Source of the DNA: Bacteroides sp.
GTDB lineage: Bacteria; Bacteroidota; Bacteroidia; Bacteroidales; Bacteroidaceae
Direction of reading: 5' to 3'
Length of the DNA: 64,000 nt
Assembly (NCBI GenBank): GCA_017621035.1
Contig: JAGATY010000086.1
Span: 1-64,000 of the forward strand
In this document: positions 17,701 to 24,962 of the stretch, piece by piece
How positions within the stretch are numbered: the stretch's first letter is position 1
Layout of the letters: the number at the start of each line of letters is the position of its first letter
Notes under the pieces: generated by a model
The model's database searches: none
Told to the model about the DNA's origin: nothing
Seen by the model: the letters and a program-made list of their open reading frames with translations, nothing else
Program-made: the position numbers and the translations under genes

Positions 17701-17868
17701 CATACCCCCGGCTTCCGTCATCACAACCACTGTGGGAGCAGTGAGGTCAGGGAAAACATCTACCTCGGTATTCATGGCGGTGTAAGTACCGCCTATCATC
17801 AACAGCACCGATGCCACCAGCACCAACATGCGGTTGTGAAGTGAGAAGTGTATGATTTTGTTTAGCAT
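14764..17868 (-). CDS. heavy-metal efflux RND permease, CusA/CzcA type
   Basis: A 1034-residue inner-membrane pump driven by the proton gradient, with the two-fold RND layout: TM1 near 12-30, a large periplasmic loop, TM2-6 (about 340-500), TM7 near 530, a second loop and TM8-12 (about 860-1020). The TM4 motif GSLVDDAIVDVENVYKRL has the paired Asp of the proton relay. Overall sequence is nearer the heavy-metal (CusA/CzcA) class than the drug class encoded at 29779. The His-rich adaptor and upstream His/Cys-rich protein support a metal substrate. Which metal (Cu, Zn, Co, Ni) cannot be decided. It is 11 bp after the adaptor gene and 4 bp before the TolC gene. Confidence 0.92.
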   Translation of the reverse strand: MLNKIIHFSLHNRMLVLVASVLLMIGGTYTAMNTEVDVFPDLTAPTVVVMTEAGGMAAEEVEQLVTFPIETAVNGATHVRRVRSSSTNGFSIVWVEFDWDTDIYLARQIVSEKLAIAGEDLPEGVGNPTLGPQSSILGEMLIIGLRADSTSMLDLRTMADWIIRPRLLSTGGVAQVDVIGGDVKEYQIQLDPERMRHYGVSLDEVLAATRGMNLNANGGILYEYSTEYIVRGLLSTDKVEELAKAVVRSNGPSTAPILLEDMADVRVGAKLPRLGLASERGEPAVLLTVTKQPATSTLELTEKLEVALKDLQKNLPADVKVSTDIFRQSRFIESSIGNVQDSLIEGGIFVVIILFLFLANVRTTIISLVTLPLSLVVSLLTLHYMGLTINTMSLGGMAIAIGSLVDDAIVDVENVYKRLYENRKKPLSERLSVLDVVFNASKEVRMPILNSTLIIIVSFVPLFFLSGMEGRMLVPLGIAFITALCASTLVALTLTPVLCSYLLKHEGEKMKNNQENGDSIVARKMKQWYGSALQYVLLHKKGVLGGTIALFVVALALFFTLGRSFLPPFNEGSFTINISSLPGISLEESDRIGRRAEQMLLSIPEIQTVARKTGRAELAEHAFGVNTSEIEAPFELKDRPRSEVVAEVREKLNTLVGANIEIGQPISHRIDAMLSGTRANVAIKLFGDDLNLMYTLGNEIKEKIQGIEGIADLNVEQQIERPQLLIRPRREMLARYGIALPHFAEYVRACMGGEVVSQVFEKGKSFDITVRVRHDMQDEAEKIGNLCISTAEGLQLPLNHVAEIVSAMGPNTISRENVKRKIVISANIADRDLRSVVNDIQETIDEEIKLPEGYHVEYGGQFESEQAASRTLLLTSFISIVVIFLLLYNEFKSVKESAIILINLPLALIGGVFTLLLTTGEISIPAIIGFISLFGIATRNGMLLISHYKLLQAGGMPIQEAVIHGSTDRLNPILMTALTSALALIPLALGGDLPGNEIQSPMAKVILGGLLTSTFLNGFIIPIVYLLINKQQKS

Positions 17869-17879
17869 AACCTTCAGTT

Positions 17880-19226
17880 TTAGTGTTCGTGACTATGTGC
17901 CGGTATGGCATTGGTGGCCGAAGCCAGTTTAACTTGGTAGGCTCCTTGTGTAACAATCTTGTCACCTGCATGCACACCACTTAAGATTTGTACACTGGCT
18001 CCATTGTCGGCACCCAGCGTAACCAGCTGTTTCTTATAACATTCGGCATCCAGTTGCTGGTAAACAAAGAAGCTTCCCTGCTCCTCGGTAATAGCGGTAC
18101 GTGGCAGTGCAATGACGTCATTCAGAGGAGTAGAGAGCAGGTAGACCTCTACATAAGAGCCGGGAATAACTTCCCCTTTGTTGTCAAACTCAAAAGTGAC
18201 AGGCACATAGAAACCGTTGCTTCCGGCACTCTTGCCATAAGAGAGCAGTCGGCCATTCAGTTCTTTCAGCTGATACACCTTATTATTATAAGGGGTACAG
18301 AAGTTGGCAGAACCGATGGTATGCAGATAAGCGTAATATTTCTCGGAAACGTCAGCCTTCAAAAAGAGCTTGCGATTCTGCGTAACACTGAAAAGGGGTT
18401 GTCCAACATTCACGTAATCGCCCTCCTTGACCAACAGCGTCTTGATGTAGCCGGCAATGGGAGCGGTAACAGACTGACCATTGTTGGAGTGATTCTTAGC
18501 AACAGCTTCATAGCTGATGCGAGCGTTTTCATAAGCCTCTTCGGCACGGATAAACTCTTTTTGAGAAACAATCTTGCTGGCAACCAATGCTTTCATACGT
18601 TCATATTCCTTCTGAGCTGTTTCGTAAGCAATGCGTGCCTTTTGCACAGGGTCACCTTCTGCCATGTTTTGCGAGGAGAGCATGATAACGGGAGTACCTT
18701 TGCTCACACTCATGCCTTCAACCACTTTACCACGGAATGAGACAACACCGGAGACGGTGGCAACTGCCATACTCTCATCACCTTGGGCTGCCATCACCTG
18801 ACCACTGGTCTTGATGACCTGATGGAAAACAGTCGGCTGAACGGTACTCACTTTTACACCCGCAGCCTTGGCCTTAGCTACCGGAAGTACTATTTCATCA
18901 CTGCCATGTGCCTCTTCTCCGTGATTATGGCCGGCATGAGCATCGTGGTCGTGGGCATCATGATTGTGAGCCTCTTCTGCATGAGTATGCCCTTCGTGAC
19001 TATGTGCATCATGGTCATGACCTTCATGATTGTGACCTTCATGCTCATGGTCGTGGGTACAAGCCTCACCGTGCTCGTGTGTGTGGCCTTCGTGACTGTG
19101 CTCATGGCCTTCGTGACTGTGTTCTTCGGTTTCATGATTGTGGGCTTCATGATTGTGAGCCGTTTTTCCGGTGCAGGAGCCTAACAGGAATAGTCCGATG
19201 GCTCCCATGAAAATAATCTTTTTCAT
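17880..19226 (-). CDS. RND periplasmic adaptor with a long His-rich metal-binding region
   Basis: A 448-residue membrane-fusion protein linking the metal permease to the TolC channel. It starts with a lipoprotein signal peptide (lipobox LGSC, Cys18). Residues about 24-107 are almost entirely repeats of His with Glu, Asp, Gly and Ala (for example SHEGHEHSHEGH), a probable metal-capturing segment. The adaptor domains follow: barrel-sandwich, coiled-coil hairpin (about 190-250) and beta-barrel; the chain ends HSHEH. The extreme His content points to Zn, Co, Ni or Cu. The adaptor is first of the three pump genes and follows the His/Cys-rich gene by 108 bp. Confidence 0.92.
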   Translation of the reverse strand: MKKIIFMGAIGLFLLGSCTGKTAHNHEAHNHETEEHSHEGHEHSHEGHTHEHGEACTHDHEHEGHNHEGHDHDAHSHEGHTHAEEAHNHDAHDHDAHAGHNHGEEAHGSDEIVLPVAKAKAAGVKVSTVQPTVFHQVIKTSGQVMAAQGDESMAVATVSGVVSFRGKVVEGMSVSKGTPVIMLSSQNMAEGDPVQKARIAYETAQKEYERMKALVASKIVSQKEFIRAEEAYENARISYEAVAKNHSNNGQSVTAPIAGYIKTLLVKEGDYVNVGQPLFSVTQNRKLFLKADVSEKYYAYLHTIGSANFCTPYNNKVYQLKELNGRLLSYGKSAGSNGFYVPVTFEFDNKGEVIPGSYVEVYLLSTPLNDVIALPRTAITEEQGSFFVYQQLDAECYKKQLVTLGADNGASVQILSGVHAGDKIVTQGAYQVKLASATNAIPAHSHEH

Positions 19227-19307
19227 GTTCTATGTTTTTAAGTTTTGATTCATTGATGATGTAAAAAGAGAGAAGCAGGCTTGCAACAGAGCTGCAACCC
19301 TACTGAT

Positions 19308-19334
19308 ATCATTATTTAGCAGAGGAATAATGAT
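19308..19334 (-). other. intergenic hairpin before the metal pump genes
   Basis: ATCATTATT (19308-19316) and AATAATGAT (19326-19334) are perfect 9-bp complements with a 9-nt loop, beginning immediately after the stop codon of the His/Cys-rich gene. The stem is AT-rich with no T-run, so it may be an mRNA processing or stability element rather than a terminator. Confidence 0.45.
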
Positions 19335-19742
19335 TTAAGCAATGACAGACGGAGGTGCACGAAGCCCCGTGGCACGTGTGATGCACGTGCCATGCAACGT
19401 TTCCCGATAGCAGGTATCCGGTTGGTGGGGAATGCTTTCGGGAAGTGATAATAAGAGAGGAACGTAGTCTAAGAAGAGTGTTACTTCCCAAGGGGTGAAG
19501 TCGTATGTCCAACTCTCATCACTGTTGGGTGTCTGTTCAAAGAAATGGATGGCAACACAACTATTGTCGCAACAGTGGTCACTCTCTCCACCGTGATGGT
19601 GTCCGCTACAGCAGTCGGTCGTAATGTCATTCTTCATGCAAAGCCTTCCGTCGGCATGGTGATGATGAGGTATGACGGGTATAATCGGCATAACCATGCT
19701 GATGACAAATAGGATGTATGCGATGTACCGTTTGTTTCTCAT
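19335..19742 (-). CDS. small His/Cys-rich exported protein of the metal efflux operon
   Basis: A 135-residue protein with an N-terminal signal or anchor (MRNKRYIAYILFVISM), then HHHHADG, a CCSGHHHGGESDHCCDNSC cluster and a C-terminus ending RAPPSVIA. Cys and His density suggests metal binding in the periplasm. I chose the ATG at 19742 because an exact promoter lies just upstream and would exclude the longer open frame from 19826. I know of no characterised function. Its position as first gene before the RND metal pump suggests a metal sensor, chaperone or accessory protein; this is inference. Confidence 0.78.
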   Translation of the reverse strand: MRNKRYIAYILFVISMVMPIIPVIPHHHHADGRLCMKNDITTDCCSGHHHGGESDHCCDNSCVAIHFFEQTPNSDESWTYDFTPWEVTLFLDYVPLLLSLPESIPHQPDTCYRETLHGTCITRATGLRAPPSVIA

Positions 19743-19765
19743 TTTCTGTCGTATAGGAACGCTTG

Positions 19766-19797
19766 CAAAGATAGAGGTTAATATGTTAATGAACAAA
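19766..19797 (-). promoter_or_regulatory. promoter of the metal efflux operon
   Basis: On the minus strand TTTG (19794-19797) and TATCTTTG (19766-19773) are separated by 20 nt, an ideal Bacteroides -33/-7 pair. The ATG at 19742 lies 23 nt downstream. Confidence 0.8.
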
Positions 19798-19812
19798 TGA
19801 GAGGCCGGGAAA

Positions 19813-20667
19813 TTAGCTGTCCGCACCTGCTTTCTGTTCAGGATTACCCTCTGTGTTACGTTCTTTTATCTTCTTTTGGATGAATTGAATCTTTTGTTGA
19901 GCCTCTTCCCTACTCTTTTTGATTTCTGTGATGGAAGAGAGAATTTGAGCCAACTCATAGGTGGCAGCCAAGGCTTGACGGTCGGTAGCACTCATAGAGG
20001 TGGAATAGGATTGCTCACCTAAAAAATCCACGCGCAAGTCTTTTCCCCGATTCAGGTAGATAAAGCCCATTACATTACCGTCGTTTCCCAGTTTGAAGTC
20101 ACATTTCTCAATATTGCGTCCTAAATTGGTTGTCTCATAACTTTCCCTAGAGAGAGGAGTCTCAGCAAAGCTACCGTCGGGAGCAGTTACTTTAACGGCT
20201 GTATGATGAATGCTGCGAGAGCCGCAATAGATTGAGGTCATCTTCAAGACTCCCCGTTCGTCTGCCATGAATCGCAGGAAAGAACGGTTCAGATTCTTTT
20301 CAATTACCTGCGAAGAGTGTATATAATCACCAATCTGCTGATACTCTGCATCTTTCTCCAGCGTCATGTGTCGTACAGCCTTTGCCTGCTCGGCCTGCTT
20401 CTGTTCCAACAAGCTATCCAGGTAGAGGATGGTCTTTTGCTGTTCGGCCAACTCCACTTCCTGCATCAGATGGATACCTGCTCGGCGGGTTTCAAAAGCC
20501 TTGGGATAGAGTAGTTTAATGCTATCTATTTGTAACTTGGCCTCGTTATAGTCGCCTTGCTCAAAAGCGGTACGGGCGGCTTGCAATCTGATGGCGGCCT
20601 TTTTCTCCACATTGTCGCAACCAAAGAGGGCGCAACAAAGGCTACAAAGGATAATGAGTTTCTTCAT
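19813..20667 (-). CDS. lipoprotein with coiled-coil region, unknown function
   Basis: I place the start at the ATG at 20667 (284 aa), because it begins a clear lipoprotein signal MKKLIILCSLCCALFGC with Cys17; the longer frame runs back through the promoter and repeat array. The mature protein is rich in Glu, Gln and Lys. Helical segments lie at about 25-110 (for example IDSIKLLYPKAFETRRAGIH) and at the end (IKKSREEAQQKIQFIQKKIKE), with a beta-rich middle. The start resembles a TPR-like helical module (FEQGDYNEAKLQIDSI). I do not recognise the family. It may lie in an envelope membrane, facing the periplasm. Confidence 0.75.
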   Translation of the reverse strand: MKKLIILCSLCCALFGCDNVEKKAAIRLQAARTAFEQGDYNEAKLQIDSIKLLYPKAFETRRAGIHLMQEVELAEQQKTILYLDSLLEQKQAEQAKAVRHMTLEKDAEYQQIGDYIHSSQVIEKNLNRSFLRFMADERGVLKMTSIYCGSRSIHHTAVKVTAPDGSFAETPLSRESYETTNLGRNIEKCDFKLGNDGNVMGFIYLNRGKDLRVDFLGEQSYSTSMSATDRQALAATYELAQILSSITEIKKSREEAQQKIQFIQKKIKERNTEGNPEQKAGADS

Positions 20668-20694
20668 AATTCCGAGTTCTTGACATTTGAGGGG

Positions 20695-20702
20695 CAAATT
20701 TA
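20695..20702 (-). promoter_or_regulatory. -7 element of the coiled-coil lipoprotein gene
   Basis: Minus-strand TAAATTTG matches TAnnTTTG, 28 nt before the ATG at 20667. It is back-to-back with the plus-strand element at 20716. Confidence 0.6.
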
Positions 20703-20715
20703 AAAATAATATCTG

Positions 20716-20723
20716 TATCTTTG
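20716..20723 (+). promoter_or_regulatory. -7 element, probable cca promoter
   Basis: TATCTTTG is an exact TAnnTTTG match. If it drives cca (ATG at 20928) the leader would be about 200 nt and would contain the whole 22-nt repeat array at 20763-20872. Confidence 0.55.
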
Positions 20724-20762
20724 TCCCCCAATAACAGAATATTTTATGTGGGAAAAATGGGG

Positions 20763-20872
20763 CACTTGCACGGCGTTTCTTCCGCACTTGTGTGGAGCGT
20801 ACTCCACACTTGACCGGAGCACGCTCCACACAAGTGTCCACCGTGCTCCACACAAGTGTGGAATACAGTACT
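20763..20872. repeat. 22-nt tandem repeat array, copy 2 of the CACTTGTG word
   Basis: Five contiguous 22-nt units start at 20763, 20785, 20807, 20829 and 20851. The 8-mer at unit start is CACTTGCA, CACTTGTG, CACTTGAC, CACAAGTG and CACAAGTG, so it flips to its reverse complement halfway. Between them are GGAGCGTACTCC and GGAGCACGCTCC, which are near self-complementary. Unit ends (CTCCA) are conserved. It shares its word with the array at 39-140. The inversion could give a long stem in the cca leader. Confidence 0.9.
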
Positions 20873-20927
20873 GATTTACAACAGGTTACAAAGGCATAAA
20901 ATGATCTATTTTCCTTAAAAGAAAAAT

Positions 20928-22415
20928 ATGATAGAATTGACAAACGAGGAGCTGAAGAAATGTTTCAGCAGTAAAATATTTAATCAAATATCGGAAACCG
21001 CCGATGAGTTGGGACTGGAATGCTATGTCGTGGGAGGCTATGTGCGCGATTTATTCCTGCAACGCCCGTCCAAAGACATTGATGTGGTGGTGGTAGGAAG
21101 TGGAATCAACATGGCCGAGGCTTTGGGCAAGCGCCTGGGACGTGGGGCACACGTATCGGTATTTCGTAACTTTGGCACGGCACAAGTGAAGTACCGCGAT
21201 ACGGAAGTAGAGTTTGTGGGAGCGCGTAAAGAGTCGTACACCCACGACTCCCGCAAACCCATCGTGGAAGACGGTACATTGGAAGATGACCAGAACCGTC
21301 GCGACTTTACAATCAACGCATTAGCCGTCTGCTTAAATAAAAATCGGTTTGGAGAGCTGGTAGACCCGTTTGATGGGCTGTATGACATGAAAGAGCGTAC
21401 CATACGCACACCGCTCGACCCTGACATTACATTCAGCGATGACCCACTCAGAATGATGCGTTGCATACGCTTTGCCACGCAGCTGAACTTTTATATTGAT
21501 GACGAAACCTTTGAATCACTCTGTCGGAACAAGGAACGCATCAAAATCATTTCCCGTGAGCGCATCATAGATGAACTGAATAAAATCATGCTCTCACCCA
21601 CCCCATCCAGAGGTTTCATCGATTTGGAACGCTCAGGCCTGCTGGCCATCATTTTTCCGGAGCTGGCTGCGTTGCAAGGAGTGGAAACACGTAACGGGCG
21701 AGCACACAAGGACAACTTCTATCACACGTTGGAAGTGCTGGACAATGTGGCGCGTGAAACACGGGATTGGAATAGCGACAAATCTGAAACTGAAAGTATT
21801 ATGCCTCCCTGCGAGCGCAAGCTTTGGTTACGTTGGGCCGCCTTGCTTCACGACATAGCCAAGCCTGCAACCAAACGTTGGGAGCCTAGAATAGGCTGGA
21901 CTTTCCATAATCACAACTACATCGGCGAGAAAATGATTCCCGGTCTGTTCCGTACTCTGAAACTTCCCATGAATGAGAAGATGAAATATGTGCAGAAAAT
22001 GGTGAGCTTGCACATGCGCCCTATCGTGATTGCCGATGAGGAGGTAACCGACTCTGCCGTACGTCGTTTGCTAAGTGAGGCGGGAGATGATATAGACGAC
22101 TTGATGACACTCTGCGAGTCGGACATCACCTCTAAGAACAGTGAGCGCAAACAGCGTTTCTTACAGAACTTCCGGTTGGTAAGAGAAAAGCTGCAAGACC
22201 TGAAGGAGCGGGACTATGAGCGTCTGTTCCAGCCGCTGATTAAAGGGGAGGAAATCATGACTATCTTCGGGCTTCCTCCTTGCAGAGAAGTGGGTACGCT
22301 GAAAAGTGCTCTCAAAAATGCCATTCTGGATATGGAGATTCCCAATGAGTATGACGCGGCATACGCATTCTTACTGAAGAGAGCTGAGAAAATGGGATTG
22401 AAACCGGTTCGCTGA
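20928..22415 (+). CDS. cca: CCA tRNA nucleotidyltransferase with HD domain
   Basis: Adds or repairs the 3' CCA end of tRNAs (class II nucleotidyltransferase). The 495-residue protein has the GGYVRD motif at 36-41 and the metal-binding pair Asp50/Asp52 in KDIDVVV. Next come RRDFTINA, the neck domain with DDPLRMMRCIRFA, and an HD phosphohydrolase-type domain whose HD pair is His308-Asp309 in LLHDIAKP. Bacteroidota have this fused form. Whether it is a full CCA-adding enzyme or only A- or CC-adding cannot be told by eye. It has a strong hairpin terminator at 22495. Its probable leader contains the 22-nt array. Confidence 0.93.
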   Translation: MIELTNEELKKCFSSKIFNQISETADELGLECYVVGGYVRDLFLQRPSKDIDVVVVGSGINMAEALGKRLGRGAHVSVFRNFGTAQVKYRDTEVEFVGARKESYTHDSRKPIVEDGTLEDDQNRRDFTINALAVCLNKNRFGELVDPFDGLYDMKERTIRTPLDPDITFSDDPLRMMRCIRFATQLNFYIDDETFESLCRNKERIKIISRERIIDELNKIMLSPTPSRGFIDLERSGLLAIIFPELAALQGVETRNGRAHKDNFYHTLEVLDNVARETRDWNSDKSETESIMPPCERKLWLRWAALLHDIAKPATKRWEPRIGWTFHNHNYIGEKMIPGLFRTLKLPMNEKMKYVQKMVSLHMRPIVIADEEVTDSAVRRLLSEAGDDIDDLMTLCESDITSKNSERKQRFLQNFRLVREKLQDLKERDYERLFQPLIKGEEIMTIFGLPPCREVGTLKSALKNAILDMEIPNEYDAAYAFLLKRAEKMGLKPVR

Positions 22416-22494
22416 AAACATCTCATCCTCTTACATCAGGGAATCTACCCATCAGGTACTCAAAAAGCCCTCATTGGACATATTAGAAACAGGA

Positions 22495-22528
22495 CAGAAG
22501 GAGACAAATGCTCCTTCTGCAACCTTTT
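22495..22528 (+). terminator. intrinsic terminator of cca
   Basis: CAGAAGGAG (22495-22503) pairs perfectly with CTCCTTCTG (22511-22519) across a 7-nt loop, followed by CAACCTTTTT. In the 362-bp gene-free stretch 22416-22777 I see only this and the promoter at 22685. Confidence 0.8.
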
Positions 22529-22684
22529 TACGCCCCTCCAGACAGTAAAATAAGACAAGAAACGAAGTCATCTTATCACTCTTTTTCGACCTTTTAATCC
22601 TTAATTTTTACCGTTTGGTGAAAGAATTTTCGCTATAACAAATAAAAACTGAAAATGTTGGTTTACAGAAATAAAATAAATACA

Positions 22685-22692
22685 TATCTTTG
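22685..22692 (+). promoter_or_regulatory. -7 element of the WD40-caspase pair
   Basis: TATCTTTG, exact TAnnTTTG, 85 nt before the start codon of the WD40 protein gene. The leader is very AT-rich. Confidence 0.65.
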
Positions 22693-22777
22693 CAAAATAT
22701 TATAAGGTGTAAACTTATAGTATGGAAAATGTTCAAAAACAATATTGGAAATATTTTAATTTTAAACAATAAGCAAA

Positions 22778-24943
22778 ATGAACCAAAAGAGATTTTTTAA
22801 AGGAGTTGCTTTCTGTTTGTTGGCAGCCCTTGGTTGCAATGAAGCAGCAGCACAGGTTGAGGAAAAAAGAAGTTTTCCTTCAAAAGAAAAAATCACAGCG
22901 TTTGACAACACTACTTTCTGTACAGCTTTCTTGGCAGATGGTACTTTGCTGACATTGCGTGACATTCCAGTTGTGAACTTGGGCGACATTGATCAAATTG
23001 TGTTTAACCCCACAGGTAGCTCATTGGCCTTGATGCGTGGAAAGAAAGAAATTGGTATCTGGTCATTCCGCAATCAGGACAAGAGACTTTTCGAACTGAA
23101 GGATAAGCGCAAAGATTTAAAGAAAAGACAAAATCTGCCCTTTACCTTGACCGGTGAAGCAGGAGCAGAGCTGATGAAGGCTGCATCGAAAGGCGACATC
23201 GTTTCATTAGCAATGTGCTATGCTGCAGACGCACGTACATTCGTAGTTTCTAACTCTCTGGGGGAAGTTATCATTTATGACACCAAAGAGTATCTCCCGC
23301 AGGCTTACATTCAAGGTAAAGCTCCCGCTACTGCTTTGACAATGAGCCCCAACAACTACTTCATTGCAGCAGGTACTGGCAAGAATGTAGACATCTGGAA
23401 CTTCCAAACAAAGGAATTGCGTAAGGCTATCCCGACTACAGGTATGGTAACAGGCATGGACTTCTCTGATGACTCTGCTCTGTTGGCTGTAGTAACTGAT
23501 GACAACCGTCTGACTATTTATGACACAAAGACTTGGGAACCGGTTGACGCTTTTGATAAGATTGGTGGCAAACTGGCTAATCCTTCATTCCACCCGGAAG
23601 GCAAGTACGTGAGTGTAGTAAAAGATGGAAATGCCATTGTTATTGTTAACTTGAAGAACAGTGCTATTGAACAGACACTGGATGAAGCCGGTCAAGTAGT
23701 AAGTGGTAGCAAATTCTTCATGGATAAGCAAACAAGCGATGTATTCATGCTCTCTAACCGTACTCACTCATTGGTATTCTGGGACGCAAACGGTTTGAAC
23801 CCCTTCTTCGGTAAAATCATGAATAAAGAAGTGGATGCCAAGATGAGTGAATGGGTAAAGATGATGGAAGGTGAAACTCTGGAAGACTATGCAATTCGTG
23901 TAAACGACGAGAGCCGCTTGAAACAGCAACAGTTGTTTGCTCAAGAAGTTGCAACAGAGCTGGCCGGTGACCGCATCTCTATCGACAATCCGTTTGTAGG
24001 TGATTACGATGCAACCAACAGCATGCTGAACATCGGTTTCAACGCTATGCCCTCTATCGCACTGGAAGTACCCGAAGGTGAAGTTGGTGACTTTAAAGAC
24101 AACAAGAACTTGAAATTCGAGAATGCAGTTTACGTATTGAATGACAAAGACGAATTTGAGTTGGCATACGTAGAAGTACGTAATGAAGTAACTAACAAAG
24201 TATATATCTTTGATAACATTGGTCGTTTGGATGTTCAAGCAATGGAAGCAGACGAAAACTTTGTTCCGTTGGAAGTAATGCAACAAGCTAGCCGTGAAGA
24301 GATTCAGCTGAAGGAAATCAAGGAACAAGTTATTGAAGAGAAGAAGCAAGACAAGCTGATTACAGATAACACTCAAATTGATGTAAAGACTGAAGTTGTT
24401 CCGGGTGTAGACGCTAATGGTAATAAGATATATAATTATAAGGTGGGCTACCAATATGAAGTTATCAACAAGGCATTCTCTGCCAAGGAAGACTTCCCAT
24501 CAGGTGGTTACAACATCGAGCGTTCTAATGCAGCGATGTCTTTGATGAAGATTATCAAGAACGCATTCGAAGGTGACTTCGCCAAATACTTGGCTGAAGG
24601 CAAGCAAGTAAAGATTATCATTACCGGTTCTGCTGACGCCAGTCCTATCCGTGGCCGTATTGCATACAACGGACAATATGGTGAATATACCGACGAACCG
24701 TATTACAAGAATGGTAACTTGGATAACATCACTGTAACTAAGGCTTCAGGCATCACAAGCAACGAACAATTGGCATTGATGCGTGCTGCTGGCGTAAAAG
24801 ATTACATCGAAAAGAACGTTACTACATTGGAAAACACTCAGAACAACTATGAGTACCATGTAGAAGTAGCTAAAGAACGTGGTGGCGAGTTCCGTAAGAT
24901 CAACGTGGAATTCCTCATCATGGATGCTTTCCCTGTAAAATAA
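22778..24943 (+). CDS. exported WD40-repeat protein with OmpA-like C-terminal region
   Basis: A 721-residue exported protein. The signal peptide is followed by AAAQ, the likely cleavage site near residue 26. Residues about 60-340 form WD40-like blades, shown by repeated patterns such as GKNVDIWNFQT, DNRLTIYDTKTW and GNAIVIVNLK. A helical stretch (about 500-540, rich in Glu and Lys) comes next. The C-terminal 150 residues have the OmpA-like sequence pattern ITGSADASP, LALMRAAGVKDYI and RKINVEFL, so the protein may contact peptidoglycan. The next gene, 19 bp on, encodes a TPR-caspase, and the pair probably forms one transcript and one complex or pathway. The OmpA assignment is tentative. Confidence 0.8.
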   Translation: MNQKRFFKGVAFCLLAALGCNEAAAQVEEKRSFPSKEKITAFDNTTFCTAFLADGTLLTLRDIPVVNLGDIDQIVFNPTGSSLALMRGKKEIGIWSFRNQDKRLFELKDKRKDLKKRQNLPFTLTGEAGAELMKAASKGDIVSLAMCYAADARTFVVSNSLGEVIIYDTKEYLPQAYIQGKAPATALTMSPNNYFIAAGTGKNVDIWNFQTKELRKAIPTTGMVTGMDFSDDSALLAVVTDDNRLTIYDTKTWEPVDAFDKIGGKLANPSFHPEGKYVSVVKDGNAIVIVNLKNSAIEQTLDEAGQVVSGSKFFMDKQTSDVFMLSNRTHSLVFWDANGLNPFFGKIMNKEVDAKMSEWVKMMEGETLEDYAIRVNDESRLKQQQLFAQEVATELAGDRISIDNPFVGDYDATNSMLNIGFNAMPSIALEVPEGEVGDFKDNKNLKFENAVYVLNDKDEFELAYVEVRNEVTNKVYIFDNIGRLDVQAMEADENFVPLEVMQQASREEIQLKEIKEQVIEEKKQDKLITDNTQIDVKTEVVPGVDANGNKIYNYKVGYQYEVINKAFSAKEDFPSGGYNIERSNAAMSLMKIIKNAFEGDFAKYLAEGKQVKIIITGSADASPIRGRIAYNGQYGEYTDEPYYKNGNLDNITVTKASGITSNEQLALMRAAGVKDYIEKNVTTLENTQNNYEYHVEVAKERGGEFRKINVEFLIMDAFPVK

Positions 24944-24962
24944 ATCAATCCAATAATAAAGA

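Noticed and set aside
18783..19184. 133-residue hydrophobic plus-strand frame
   Set aside because: It is the antisense of the His-rich codons of the metal adaptor; His and Glu codons read backward as Met, Val and Phe.
20763..20872. Possible CRISPR array
   Set aside because: Repeat units are contiguous with no variable spacers, the period is 22 nt, and no cas gene is present. The same applies to the other six arrays.
39..20872. A 20.8-kb mobile island bounded by matching repeats
   Set aside because: The enclosed genes (mutY, ssb, HU, RNase E/G, rRNA methyltransferase) are core functions, and no integrase, transposase or tRNA target is present.
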